Part shown: positions 33,726 through 43,790 of the stretch, piece by piece
Layout: every line of letters begins with the position of its first letter
How positions within the stretch are numbered: the stretch's first letter is position 1
DNA from: Actinostola sp. cb2023
Taxonomy: Eukaryota; Cnidaria; Anthozoa; Actiniaria; Actinostolidae
Assembly: GCA_033675265.1 (NCBI GenBank)
Contig: JAUJYZ010001014.1
Coordinates: 229,001-293,000 of the forward strand
Direction: 5' to 3'
DNA: 64,000 bases
Notes under the pieces: model-generated
The model's database searches: none
What the model was told of the DNA's origin: nothing
The model's input: only the letters and a program-made list of their open reading frames with translations
Position numbers and translations under genes: made by a program

Positions 33726-35768
33726 TCAAACAGGTTGTCCTGGAAAATCAGATATTGGAATATCATCCTGACAGTGTAGATGAGTACATTCAAGGTCTTG
33801 TTCAGTAGACTCCATAGGGTTTTGACATTCAATGCATTGTTGTTCGTCAGTAGTCAGTTTCTTTTGATACTTTATGACATAGTTGTTAATCTGTTCATTT
33901 TGATGTTTGTTCATCTTGTAATAACAGCATAGAAATATTATGAGAGTAGTGCTATTACAGAATGCAATGTCTTTTTCTATCTTCTTGAATTTTCGTTGTA
34001 AATTTCCATCTATTCTGTAGAAAGTCTTATCAAGTGCATCTATAACAGTTTTGTTAAAATGCAACTGAGGTCCAATGTTCAATGATTTGTAGTGAAGTTG
34101 GAAAGCTGAATCGTTTTTTGAGGGTAACCACTTTACATACCGTACTTGGTCTGGCTGGAATAGTGGAATGGACATCCTTAGGATTTTTGGACATGCACCA
34201 ATTCCAGTCTTAAGTAATTCGTTGGTTTCATTGCATGGTATGTTGTATATAGAGGTGTAGTCTGAAGCTTTCCAGTTTTAAGAGAGAGGTTGATGGATGC
34301 TGTTGCTAGGTAGTACCTTCCACCAAGATGGTATATAGGTTCCAATGAATGACATGGTATTGGAACATGGTTTCGTTCGAAGTTAACTTTAGTACCATCA
34401 GTCCATGGAAGACCAAGCCAAGTAGCATTGTCTGAGTGAGGTCTTCAGAAGAGTATCAGGACAAATAAATGCATTATGTTGATTATAGCATGCAGTCAGC
34501 GCATCAGCCTTTAATATAACATTATAATCGAGACAAGAAACTAATACTAGATCTTCTCGTGCTAAAGGTCCTGAGTAACACTTATCCTTAATTTGATATT
34601 TTACTGGAACAAGTGATTCAATTGTACAGAAGGCTTTCTTGTTAGTAATACGATGAACGGTTACCAACGTATGAAGAGAAATATACATCTTACTACGTTC
34701 GTACTCAGTAACTGGATTAATTAGTAATGGAAAACCATCGTCAAGTTGTTTGGCTGTTAGTGACATTTCTGGTAAAGATTTAAAACGTGAGGAAACCGCA
34801 GCAATTACTGCTTGAGGAAAATCACTATAACCTACCAATTGGCGATTTCTAAAATGAGCAAACTGAGTTACAATGTCTTGTATTTCTACTAAACGAAGAA
34901 GTGAATTAAAGAGTTTGTTTGGGATGAGAATTGTCCTAAAAAATCCAAATGGGCATTTACGTAGCAATTTTGTTTCTTGAGAAATTTGTTAATGTATATT
35001 TGCCAAGAATGGAGAGTGATATCAATATCTTTAAGGTTATTGGTTTTAACTTTTGTTGTAAGTTTGTCTGTTATTTTGATAATGTGTACTGTTTTTCCGA
35101 AAATAACTTTCATATTTGCCTCTTCGGCTGTTAGGGCTCCAACTATGTCACGTAAAGTAAGTTTGAGATGGTTGATATGATTAGATTCGCAATTTCCTCC
35201 AAAGGCTGTATAAAATTTTCGAATTATGCTGAGCATACCTGCGTGGCATGCCCAAGCAGATCGTCTAGCGCGCGACTTACGCTTAAGGCAGAGTTTCATT
35301 TGCATCTATACGGACACATTTGTATAAAGCCCATTCCTTACACTCTTGTAAAGTAGAACGAAAGAAACGTGGACAAAGCATACTAGAACGAAATTTTGTG
35401 TAAAACGTATATGAGCGTTTTAGATAAGTAGAACACTCAATCAAATTTGTAAAACCTGGTATAGAAAGAAGGCGTTCCATATTTTCGCCTGTGCGATACA
35501 ACGAGGCCAAAATTTGGTTCATAAAGTCATGCTGGTTTTTTGAACAGGTGAATCTACATGTAGCACCCTGACTTCTACCTAATGGAGCAATATTCAATTT
35601 TAAAACAAAGCTCAAAATCTGAGTATCATGGTAGAAGAAAACAGGCCTAGGATTAGTGGCGAGCATAAGAGATGATGGATAATAGATTACGGTTTTGCCG
35701 GTATTATCAACATTATTGGTTTTAACAATTACAGCAGTGCTTAGCATTAAGAGGAGAAAGAGGATCAT
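33726..35768 (-). pseudogene. Membrane glycoprotein-like gene, copy A (broken)
   Basis: An envelope-like protein, annotated descriptively. ATG 35768 follows a strong acceptor (ttattttgcag) by 9 nt and opens with a signal-peptide-like hydrophobic segment of about 17 residues. The ectodomain is Cys-containing. The C-terminal part (34175-33726) has an amphipathic stretch, a hydrophobic segment rich in Ile/Leu/Cys, and a polar tail with two CxxC-like pairs. Breaks: the first frame ends at 35283 by a 2-nt loss relative to copy B; a 4-nt duplication lies at about 34433; further stops lie between 34398 and 34175. At 34937-34943 the frame changes by -1 at a T TTT TTA heptamer shared with copies at 44822 and 53574. 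I do not recognise the family, so a viral origin is inference. Confidence 0.6.
34937..34943 (-). promoter_or_regulatory. Candidate -1 frameshift heptamer (copy A)
   Basis: The minus strand reads T TTT TTA in exact phase with the upstream frame (codons TTT TTA). A -1 slip enters the downstream frame, which is open for about 180 codons. The heptamer type is the canonical X XXY YYZ. It lies within the overlap of two long frames (34967-34889). Confidence 0.6.
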
Positions 35769-35859
35769 GGTGGTTTGCTGCAAAATAAATGAGAAAAACA
35801 AATTTATAGGTATATGTTATAACCATAAATTTAAATTTTATATTTTAATATTGTAACCT

Positions 35860-36015
35860 GAATCGAATTTCAGTTGGGGGATCCTTGTGTGACACAAGGC
35901 CAAACTGCAATTGTCATTGGTATAAATGGAACATTGAGCGAGATGGTCAACGAGCGTATCTATTATAGAGGTCTCTGATAAGTTCCTGGGCAGGGCACTT
36001 TTGCCTTAATAATTA
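35860..36015 (-). pseudogene. Short Cys-rich leader module, copy A
   Basis: The minus-strand frame reads about 40 residues ending NDNCSLALC. The corresponding stretch in copy B at 45885-45745 keeps a CPIC-x3-NC-x4-LC pattern that might bind zinc, but here the first pair has become CSIY. It lies between the RING gene stop and the acceptor before the glycoprotein. No start or full gene is clear. Confidence 0.4.
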
Positions 36016-36080
36016 AAAAGGAGGAAATGTATCTATTTTTGATATTGTTTAGTATTATTTATGAATAAAATTATTACCAA

Positions 36081-36316
36081 TTAACCAGGATAAGATCGGT
36101 CGTTTGTGTCTCCGGGGGTGAGCGATCTCATTTCGAGTCTCAGTCTTTCCATATTTAGTGCCCATCCCTCTGGGGGTATTACAGGGGTTGGAGGTGGCTC
36201 GTCCCATGGACCGGGATGGTTATCATCCGTCAATGGCTCATCAATATTAAAAGGCGTAATTTGACATCTACAAAACGGACATCGATATATGCCAGAATAG
36301 AAGGAAGCATAAAATG
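36081..36316 (-). pseudogene. RING-like gene, C-terminal part fused to R
   Basis: The frame matches the last ~70 residues of the full-length RING-like gene at 53819-54382 (CRCQITPFNIDEP, EGWALNMERLRLEMRSLT, NDRSYPG, stop 36081). Relative to that copy it has lost about 30 residues after DEP. Its 5' side is cut at 36317, where R begins with tgttagggg, so the zinc-binding core is missing. Confidence 0.75.
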
Positions 36317-36791
36317 TGTTAGGGGAGGCTCTAGGCAGAGAGGTGTTGGAATCGTTGTTTTAATCAAGCTCTGGCTGGCTAGGACTAATTACAAGTTGTG
36401 GTGCGGTCACCTTTATAGTGACGCACACTAGCTGTCTATCATTATATCAATGTCAGTTTGATCTAGGTTCGTGATTGGCTATATACTATGTAGTTCTAGA
36501 TTACAATTATCAAATACGCAGTTAAGTTGTACAAGTAATCTAAAGATTTTATATAGTTAACTTCTGAAATACTGCAACAAAGTTATACTGCTGGATAGTG
36601 AAAATTATAAGTTATCTGATTGTGTCAAAATATTGTAAGTGGGAAATAGGAATAAGAAGTTGTGACGAAGTATAGTGTCTTTGGGCGTGGTAGATAATTG
36701 TGTGTCAACAGTGCCAAAATAGGAGGAGACTGAATGACAAGAAAATAGGAAAGTGATCTAGAATACAATCTGGCATTAATGGACTGAAGTC
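36317..36791 (-). repeat. R repeat, copy at 36.3 kb (interrupted)
   Basis: It matches R landmarks from tgttagggg to gactgaagtc, where a 2.4-kb insertion interrupts it. R resumes at 39186 (aagtctttatggtattgac). Confidence 0.8.
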
Positions 36792-37259
36792 AGGAAAAAT
36801 ATGTAGTTCAATATGGAAAGTGCTTTTACAATAAAATGGGTATGAAATATATATATTATATCTATCTCTACGAACCTTCTTGGACGATTGTTATCTCAAA
36901 CACCTTCTGGAAAAGAGAAATACTTTTTATTAGTATGAAACTTCCATCGAAGATTTTATCCGTTGATTTTTCATTTCTTACCTCGACAATCCAAATGTCT
37001 GTACCGACATGCCTGATTTCGATTGTCGTCACAAACCAACCCATTCTCAGTTTTGTTTTACGTTCAATTTCTGTGACAAAGAGAAATTATTCAATCAAAT
37101 CTCCGACATAAATGATAGATATAATGAGTTTGTTCGTTTCTTGAACCAAAACTTTGTACTTTTAAAACCTACACCAACCAAAGACCCTTTCCCTTTCCTT
37201 TTTACTTCCCTTTCCCTCACCCTTCCCCTTCACCCTGCCCTCTCCCTTCCCTTTCTCCT

Positions 37260-37282
37260 CCCCCCCCCCCCCCCCCCCCCCC
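37260..37282. repeat. Poly-C tract (23 nt)
   Basis: This run of C lies inside a CT-rich stretch (37185-37325) made of ccctttccc-type repeats. It is the complement of the poly-G tracts at 20.8 and 21.6 kb. The Pro-rich plus-strand ORF across it is an artefact. Confidence 0.95.
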
Positions 37283-37354
37283 ATCCTCCCTTTCCCTTGC
37301 CCTTTCCCTTCCCCTTCCTCTTCCCATCCAAAGAAGCGACTGGGTTCGAGGCAG

Positions 37355-37894
37355 TTATATTCGCTTATAAAAAATCTTTATTTCCTGCTGTGTTTCCATT
37401 CCTAACGCGAGAAAGACGATATTCTGATTAGCAATCACATTTTCTAGATATGACACTTTCTCATTCAAGAACGATATTTTCTTTTCTAGATCGTCATGTT
37501 TCATTTTCAAATGAGTATTCTCTTGAGTTAACTCTTGAAACTTCTTCTTCAATATTTCCATTTCACTTTTTTTCTTTCGACGTTGATCTTTAGCAATGAC
37601 AGCTCTTCTCTCTTTTTGCAGATTGATAGATGGTAAAGTTGTGAAGGATTATTCATCTGTAATATAATCCTCTTCGCTCAAGAGAAACTCAAACGTTTCC
37701 CCCTCACACGGATCTTCTTTATTCAGTACACTGCTTTGCAATGGCGAAAACTCGACTTCCAAAGCCTCAATCTCATCTATCATACGATTATCCTCACAGG
37801 TCAGATTGTATAAGTGTGCCATGAAATATACAATATATCCATACAAATACAAATACCGTATACATAAACTAGACATCGCAGAGTGATTAAACAA
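37355..37894 (-). pseudogene. bZIP-like gene with an in-frame stop
   Basis: This is a paralogue of the bZIP gene at 23423-23851. ATG 37894 opens 81 residues ending in an acidic segment (CEGETFEFLLSEEDYITDE) and TAA at 37649-37651. The same frame continues without a shift through a basic region (KERRAVIAKDQRRKKK), a zipper (HLKMKHDDLEKKISFLNEKV) and the shared tail NQNIVFLALG. The invariant Asn of the basic region is Arg here. One stop plus the lost Asn point to a pseudogene; readthrough or an unrecognised exon border is a weaker alternative. Confidence 0.7.
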
Positions 37895-38842
37895 TGTTTG
37901 TTGAAGTGTAAATATGGGTAAGTTACCTCGACGGTTATCGGTCGGCTGAAAACCTTACAACTGCATTTCTCTTCACTGCCGGCTCGTGTATCAACTCACT
38001 TCGATTCGTTTTAAGTTCTAAAGATCTCTAAACCCTTTCCAGTACTGCCGGGTACGTACTGGATTGATAAATCCATATCTCTATGAACTAGACTAATGCA
38101 TCAAACAAGTAGCAAGGTAATTCATTTAGGCACTATGGTTTAGAATGATCATATAGTATTGTATATGTACAATAATCAAATCTCCCAGCACAAGAATAGC
38201 TTTCACTAGAATATCACAATCATCAAGAGTATTTACCATGTCAGTTCTACTGAATACATGAAATTCCATACACAGGACGTGACGAGATAAACGATCGCTT
38301 CTACAAAAATAATACTGATTGTATAAGAATAATCTAACGGCTGTATTTTACTAGAGAATGACGAGATTTGCTGTGAGGACTGTATAAGAGCCACATGTGC
38401 TGAATAAGTAGTTTTCCAGTTGCTTCGTTGACGATCATCTTTCGCTTCATCCAAAATGATGACATTCAAGTTCAGGTCATCAAGATCAGTCTTGCTCTTG
38501 CTTTTCTTGCAATCAGAGTAGTTCTTTTCAGCTTCAGAGTTCGTAATCAAGTCAATAGTCATTGTTTATCGATGTCTCGTCTTCAAGCTCAGCATTCTCC
38601 TACCCAGAGAGCTCCTCGTGGCCGGTACAAGGCACATGCGCTGTAGAACCCAATATGCGTTCTGGGGTCAAAGAATACGACGAAGAAGAAGAACGCTCTG
38701 CATTTTTAGAGTCGGGTCTTCCACAGGAAGCCCGACTAATGAGAGGAATGAAGTTTTTTCATCTAAAAGTGTTTTGAGAATATACAGCAATTAATATTAA
38801 GATCAGTAATTGAGAAACAACTCAGGACTAAATTTCTCACCT

Positions 38843-39115
38843 GATGACACTTGAAGCAAGCCCATTCGTAGGCTTCATTGCCCGGCCTCAAGTAATTCGC
38901 AGCTGATTTCAAGTCTTCTCTCGTTTGCTGAAACCATCTAGCTGCTTCTTCTCTGCAAGCACTTGACGACGTGTAATATTATTGCTTGCATCTTCAATTA
39001 ATTTTACAATATAATATCCAAACTCTGTAAAAGTGAATAGATGCTCTTTACCAATTGCATAATAACCACACCTTACTTTATCGTGAATATGGAATATATG
39101 AGATTCGGTTAAACA
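38843..39115 (-). pseudogene. Sacsin-like HEPN-domain exon fragment
   Basis: The minus strand reads REEAARWFQQTREDLKSAAN followed by YLRPGNEAYEWACFKCHQ and then a gtgag donor at 38843. This strongly resembles the HEPN domain of sacsin-type proteins (ARW..Q...DL.AA...L....YEWACF.CHQ). About 40 residues of plausible coding lie upstream in a second frame (VRCGYYAIGKEHLFTFTEFG, then YYIVKLIEDASNNITRR), so one small frameshift separates them. No next exon was found. Probably a dead fragment. Confidence 0.6.
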
Positions 39116-39185
39116 TTATGGGGAAGGGAAAATAACAAGCTACGTGTATATCTCTTAAAATTAGGAAAGCATCTATGCTTTCCAT

Positions 39186-39268
39186 AAGTCTTTATGGTAT
39201 TGACTTAGCTTTTATCTAGAAGTGTTTTGAGAATATACAGCAATTAATAGTATCAGTAAAAATATATT
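39186..39268 (-). repeat. R repeat, middle piece
   Basis: R resumes after the 2.4-kb insertion and runs to atcagtaa. There the tyrosine-recombinase retroelement interrupts it, and R continues at about 43302. Confidence 0.8.
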
Positions 39269-39526
39269 TTCTATTGCTATGCGATTGAATTCATATCATT
39301 TGGGAAATGTTTATTTAACGGTTTTCAAAGGATGCGTGTATATAAGGCGAACCCCGTGGGTATTTTCAGATTGGATCAATTTGGGTATTTAAGGCGGTGG
39401 CTAGTCAGATTCGTTCTCACACTCTCGCAAGTCATCAACTGGCGTTTAACCTAACTGCCCGCCCACCCGCCCACAATCACAAGCTCATTTATTCAATCTA
39501 TTCATGTTTTTGATTGTTCTTGTTAG

Positions 39527-39714
39527 GCCGTTCAGAGTATGCTTCAAGCGCCAGCAAGTGCTACCGTTGTGGACGTGTCGGTCACTGGGCCAAAACGTGT
39601 AGGTTGGGATGGTCCCAAAGTCTGCCAACAAACAGAAGCGGGTTCTATTTTACGAACAGCGCCGCACCTTCTCGTGCCGGAGCAGGAAATAACTTCGAAG
39701 GTGCAACAAAATGA
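39527..39714 (+). CDS. Zinc-knuckle (Gag C-terminal) exon, partial
   Basis: Following an acceptor-like tgttcttgttag, the frame reads RSEYASSASK and then a CCHC knuckle CYRCGRVGHWAKTC, stopping at 39712. CCHC knuckles bind nucleic acid in Gag proteins. No matrix or capsid-like sequence precedes it within the element, so either the 5' Gag exon is missing or only this part remains. The following ORF starts in another frame about 60 nt downstream. Confidence 0.6.
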
Positions 39715-39773
39715 AGATTGGAGTTTTATGGATGGCTTGGTAGAGGTAAACGAACAATTAGAGAACAGTGAAT

Positions 39774-41714
39774 ATGATAACTCGTGTGTTCACAGTGGCC
39801 CAGCACAAGTTAAAGGCAATTTTAAAAAGAAACATTGGATTTTGGCGTAGTATTGGGGCTCCTAACTTTATCATATCAGTGATTAACGACGGCTATTGCC
39901 CACCGTTTGAGCAATTACCAGCGAGTATGATTTTGAAAAATAATAGGTCGGCTCTAAATTACAAAGAATTCGTAGAAGGAGCAATAGAAGAGTTATTAGT
40001 TTCCAATCGAGTTTTAGAAGTCGAATCTCTGCCATACGTCGTAAATCCTTTGAGTGTATCCGTCCAACCAAACGGAAAGAAAAGACTTATCTTGGACTTA
40101 AGACATGTGAACAGACGTCTAAAGAAGCAAAAAGTAAAGTTCGAGGACTGGAAAATAGCATTGTCGTATTTCCAGAAAGGCTCTTATATGGTTTCTTTTG
40201 ATCTTAAAAGCGGTTATCATCACATAGATATCCATCCAGACTATCAGTCGTTTTTGGGATTTGGTTGGAAGTTTTCAGGCGACAGCTCGTTTCGTTATTT
40301 TGTCTTTACTGTGTTACCGTTTGGCCTTTCTTCAGCCCCTTATATCTTTACCAAAGTTTTGAAACCACTAGAAAAGTATTGGAGGATACAAGGGGTTAAT
40401 ATCGCTCTGTTCTTAGATGATGGATTATTAATAGAATACGAAGAGAACGCGTGTAGAAGCCTATCCCGTAATATCAAGTCAGATCTAAACAGTTCCGGGT
40501 TCATTACTAATGATGAGAAATCTACATGGGAACCATGTCAATCTATCCAATGGGTAGGTCTAGTGTGGAACAGTGAGATCGGAACAATTCGTATTACTGA
40601 TAGAAGAGTTGACAATATAGCGGAGACCATTGTTAAGATTTATGATAAAGAGTCGGTAGTGTCCGCTCGTGAGCTAGCTTCTTTCGTGGGCAAGATCATT
40701 TCAGCGGGTGCTGTTTTTGGGAACTTGTCAAGAATCATGACAAGATATTGCACTATTTCGATTGTCGCTGCACAGGATTGGGATTCTAGGTTCAAATTGG
40801 ATGAATATTGTTTAAGAGAGATAAAATTTTGGGAAACTAATTTGGAGAGAAAGAACTTGAGAACAATAAGCGATGAACCCCGCAAGAAATCTAACTACAT
40901 TGTACGTTCAGATGCGAGCGGTACAGGGTGTGGTGCGCATTTAGACCTTAATGGCGAACAAGTGTGTCACAAACAATGGGAAGAGAACGAATGCGCGAAG
41001 AGCTCCACGTGGAGGGAGTTATCAGCGATCGAGTTTGCTATAGATTCTTTTTTGCCCCTAATTAAGGGATCCTACGTGAAGTGGTTCTCCGACAGTCAAA
41101 CTGCTTGTAAAATTATTCAAGTGGGTAGTATGAAAAAAGAACTGCACGTTATGGCTATTAGGATTTTTCAGGTATGCACCAACAACGACATACAACTCGA
41201 AATTCAATGGATTCCCCGTTCTGAACTTGAAAAGGCGGATTATACCAGTCGACTCATAGACATAGATGATTGGCAAATTACGGTTAGTTGTTTTCAGTAT
41301 CTTGAGGGCGTATGGGGCGAGCACACAGTAGATTGTTTCGCAAACTACTATAATAAGAAAGTGAACAGATTCTTCTCAAGATTTTGGAATCCTGGTTGCA
41401 GTGGGGTGGATTTCTTCGTCCAGAATATACAGGGTGAAAATTGCTTGGTTGTTCCACCGGTGGATCTAATTGGCAGAGCTATTCATTATCTATATGCTTG
41501 TCGCGCAACCGCCACGCTGGTTGTTCCTTTTTGGCCCTCGTCGTATTTTTGGCCCGTCATCTCGAGGAAGTTCTTCAGTTACATCGTGGGGTATAAACTG
41601 TTCAATGGAAGGAACACGTTAACGCATGGTAGAAACACTAACTCGTTATTGGGATCCGAACGATTTTACGGAAATGTCCTAGCAGTTCGCATGAACTTTA
41701 GTTTAGTGTGTTAG
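39774..41714 (+). CDS. Reverse transcriptase / RNase H / methyltransferase-like ORF
   Basis: The 646-residue frame opens at ATG 39774. RT motifs include KKRLILDLRHVN, SFDLKSGYHHIDI, LPFGLSSAP and the catalytic FLDDG, near residue 215 when numbered from the GTG two codons upstream (39768). RNase H has its acidic residues in VRSDAS, WRELSAIEF, WFSDSQ and KADYTSR. From about residue 500, EHTVDCFANYYNKKVNRFFS and VVPPVDLI resemble the C-terminal module called methyltransferase-like in DIRS elements. FLDDG rather than YxDD, plus an adjacent tyrosine recombinase, supports the DIRS group. The frame is intact from start to stop. Confidence 0.85.
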   Translation: MITRVFTVAQHKLKAILKRNIGFWRSIGAPNFIISVINDGYCPPFEQLPASMILKNNRSALNYKEFVEGAIEELLVSNRVLEVESLPYVVNPLSVSVQPNGKKRLILDLRHVNRRLKKQKVKFEDWKIALSYFQKGSYMVSFDLKSGYHHIDIHPDYQSFLGFGWKFSGDSSFRYFVFTVLPFGLSSAPYIFTKVLKPLEKYWRIQGVNIALFLDDGLLIEYEENACRSLSRNIKSDLNSSGFITNDEKSTWEPCQSIQWVGLVWNSEIGTIRITDRRVDNIAETIVKIYDKESVVSARELASFVGKIISAGAVFGNLSRIMTRYCTISIVAAQDWDSRFKLDEYCLREIKFWETNLERKNLRTISDEPRKKSNYIVRSDASGTGCGAHLDLNGEQVCHKQWEENECAKSSTWRELSAIEFAIDSFLPLIKGSYVKWFSDSQTACKIIQVGSMKKELHVMAIRIFQVCTNNDIQLEIQWIPRSELEKADYTSRLIDIDDWQITVSCFQYLEGVWGEHTVDCFANYYNKKVNRFFSRFWNPGCSGVDFFVQNIQGENCLVVPPVDLIGRAIHYLYACRATATLVVPFWPSSYFWPVISRKFFSYIVGYKLFNGRNTLTHGRNTNSLLGSERFYGNVLAVRMNFSLVC

Positions 41715-42110
41715 AAGTATTTCCGAGTGAAACGGCTAGTACCTATAGAATGGCTGAGGGCAGGTTGTTTGGGGGGTTGAAGAGTAAATAAACGCTTGGC
41801 ACAAGTCGAAATGGGGAGAAATGAGACACTTGTATGTCTATAATATAAAAAGAGGTCAGAAAAGGAGGCACTGGTCTGAATTTAAATGATTGTGGCGCTT
41901 GCCGAGTAATTGAAGTGAGTCGCTTGACACAAGGAGGCACTGGCCTCGAGTTTAAGTCATGATCGTGGCGCTTCCCAATGACTTACGTACGTGCTTACGA
42001 ATTAGAAATAAAATGTGAGATCTCCTTTTAGCTTCGTAAAGAAAGGACGCCGAGATCTTTTTCTTTGAGTTCCTTTCTGTTCAAACGTAAATATTTTTTT
42101 TTCATTTCAG
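41715..42110 (+). other. Inter-ORF region with an imperfect ~60-bp repeat
   Basis: aaggaggcactggtct... (41871) is repeated as aaggaggcactggcct... (41931), each followed by tttaa(a/g)t(g/c)at and gtggcgctt(g/c)cc. The region ends in ttttcatttcag immediately before the recombinase ATG, a strong 3' splice site, so the recombinase may be expressed from a spliced RNA. Confidence 0.65.
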
Positions 42111-43160
42111 ATGTTTGAAAGCTCTCCAGCCTGGATCAGTCTACCTGGCATGGTCAAACCTAACACGAAGGATCTCGTTGAACAACTTTTGAAATCGAAA
42201 GCCAATTCCACGTCACTTAGATATACCAAAGAAATTGAGAAGTTTTGTAAATGGTGTAAATCATTTAACATCAAGACAGTGCCGCCTTTTTCTGTCGCGG
42301 TTGTGCTCGCATATTTGTCAAAAGTTTATGGGGGGTCTAAGTCATACAGTAGTCTCGTTTTGACCCACTCGGCTTCAAAATGGTTTCATTCTTTTCTACC
42401 AGATATTGTCGATAACCCTTTGGATAGCCCAGTATGCGTTAACTTGTTGGAATCAGCGAAACGCTGTAAAGCCCCAGTAAAAAAGAAATCGCCCGTTTCC
42501 GCAGATATGATCAAAGAAATAGTTGGGAAATACGGCAGCCCGTCAGCCAATCTTAAGGATTTAAGACTAGTTTGTATATGTACTTTAGGTTTCGCGGGAT
42601 TTTTTCGTTATGACGAGTTAAGTAACATCCTACCTTGCCATTTAGAATTTTTCCCAGAATACCTAAAAGTTTTTGTTCCACGGGCAAAGAATGATGTGTA
42701 CAGAGAAGGCAATTATGTTTACATTGACTGATTGAATAATCAATATTGTCCTGTTACTTTGCTAGAAAGGTATATCCACATGGCTGATACAGATCCAACA
42801 AGCACCACAGCTCTTTTCAGACAAGTGAGATGGTTCAAGTCCAGCAATTGTTATAAGCTGTGTGGAAACAAGTTGTCCTATTCTGGTTGTAGAGAAATAT
42901 TTAAGAATTGTCTGAAAGATCTCGGCTATAATGAAAAATCGTTTGGGTTACATAGTTTAAGATCGGGAGGAGCAACTTCCGCAGTAAAAAATAATGTGAA
43001 TTTGTCTGAAAGGTTACTAAAGTTGCATGGTCGCTGGAAGTCTGACAGTGCAAAAGACATGTACATTCTCGAAGATGTATCCAAACGCTTATCAGTTTCC
43101 AGCCATTTAGGAATAGAACGTACGATATATTGTCATATTAGCTTCAATTACAGTATGTAA
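42111..43160 (+). pseudogene. Tyrosine recombinase with one in-frame TGA
   Basis: ATG 42111 directly follows the acceptor. The first 206 codons hold the N-terminal SAM-like core-binding region and the first catalytic Arg (GFFRYDEL, residue 166). A TGA at 42729-42731 interrupts, and the same frame continues to TAA 43158. After the stop come HSLRSGGATS (His and second Arg), KLHGRWKSD (His) and the Tyr nucleophile in DMYI. All catalytic residues are therefore present, and the stop is the only lesion. A recent nonsense mutation is the simplest reading; readthrough is possible. The RT ORF being intact argues for a young element. Confidence 0.8.
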
Positions 43161-43301
43161 TAATAGTAATTATACAATAAACGTCAATAGTTGGTTTGCC
43201 TGAGCATCCAATCCATCATGGAGTTGTTTTGTATTGAATTTATACAGCATTAAGAGAGAAAATAATTTACGTTCGTTTGAGCGCAGCGAATTAGAATGTA
43301 A

Positions 43302-43790
43302 TCAGTGATTATGTTGTGTAACATGGCTCTCTTCTTAATTTAGAGCTCCGTCGATAAAAAAGTTTGATTTTATGCTGAATTAAACGAACTGATTTTTTTG
43401 TGTGCTTCCTCTAAATGTGTAGGATCCATATAGGATTATAAGCTTACCTTAATGCGATAATTATATATAAAATCATCATTGTCGTTTTCTAATAGCTATA
43501 AATGGATAATATTAACTATATTTTTTGTTGTTGTTGTTGTTTCTCGTTCCTTTTCAAATTGTTTTATGAATATAAGTTACTTGGCACAATTTTTGTTTTG
43601 TCATGCAAAACCACACTCGATGAAATGTTGATTATTATACTTAAAAAAATAAATGAGTATAGAGTTCACTCAATATAGCTGAAAATAACTGGTATAGTTA
43701 TATCAGTGTTCAGTGTTCTTAAATCTTGTTCCGTAATGTAGTAAAGTTCATAGTTCTTTGTTTGATTGTTACCGTAGTTTGTCTATAGTT
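43302..43790 (-). repeat. R repeat, 3' part at 43.3-43.8 kb
   Basis: It resumes at atcagtgattatgttg and matches 33.03 and 56.65 kb (taacatggctctcttctta, then aatgcgataattatatataa). It lacks the 186-bp MITE of copy A. Confidence 0.8.

Larger units (their letters stand above)
36792..39185. mobile_element. 2.4-kb inserted block with bZIP and HEPN remnants
   Basis: R is continuous at 32.95 and 56.55 kb (ctgaagtcttaat) but is split here. AAGTC occurs at 36787-36791 and again at 39186-39190, consistent with a 5-bp target duplication. No clear terminal inverted repeat is visible (agga... and ...ccat). The block carries a poly-C tract, a bZIP pseudogene and a HEPN-domain fragment, so it may be host DNA moved by an unknown mechanism. 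Confidence 0.55.
39269..43301 (+). mobile_element. DIRS-like tyrosine-recombinase retrotransposon (~4.0 kb)
   Basis: The R copy at 33.03 kb reads gtatcagtaagatcagtg without a break. Here gtatcagtaa (39250-39259) and atcagtgatt (43301-43310) are separated by ~4 kb, so the paralogue is an empty site; the exact ends are known to within ~10 bp. There is no evident target duplication, as expected for tyrosine-recombinase elements. A tatataagg box at about 39339 may be the promoter. Genes in order are a zinc-knuckle exon, RT-RNase H-methyltransferase-like ORF, and tyrosine recombinase. I could not identify the terminal repeats with confidence. Confidence 0.8.

Noticed and set aside
37009..37431. 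140-residue ORF with a poly-Pro segment
   Set aside because: It arises from the CT-rich repeat and poly-C tract.
38233..38562. 109-residue minus-strand ORF next to the HEPN fragment
   Set aside because: I looked for a continuation of the HEPN exon but found no matching sequence or splice sites; no domain seen.
42729..42731. TGA as selenocysteine in the recombinase
   Set aside because: No reason to expect selenocysteine in this family, and no downstream element was identified; a nonsense mutation is simpler.
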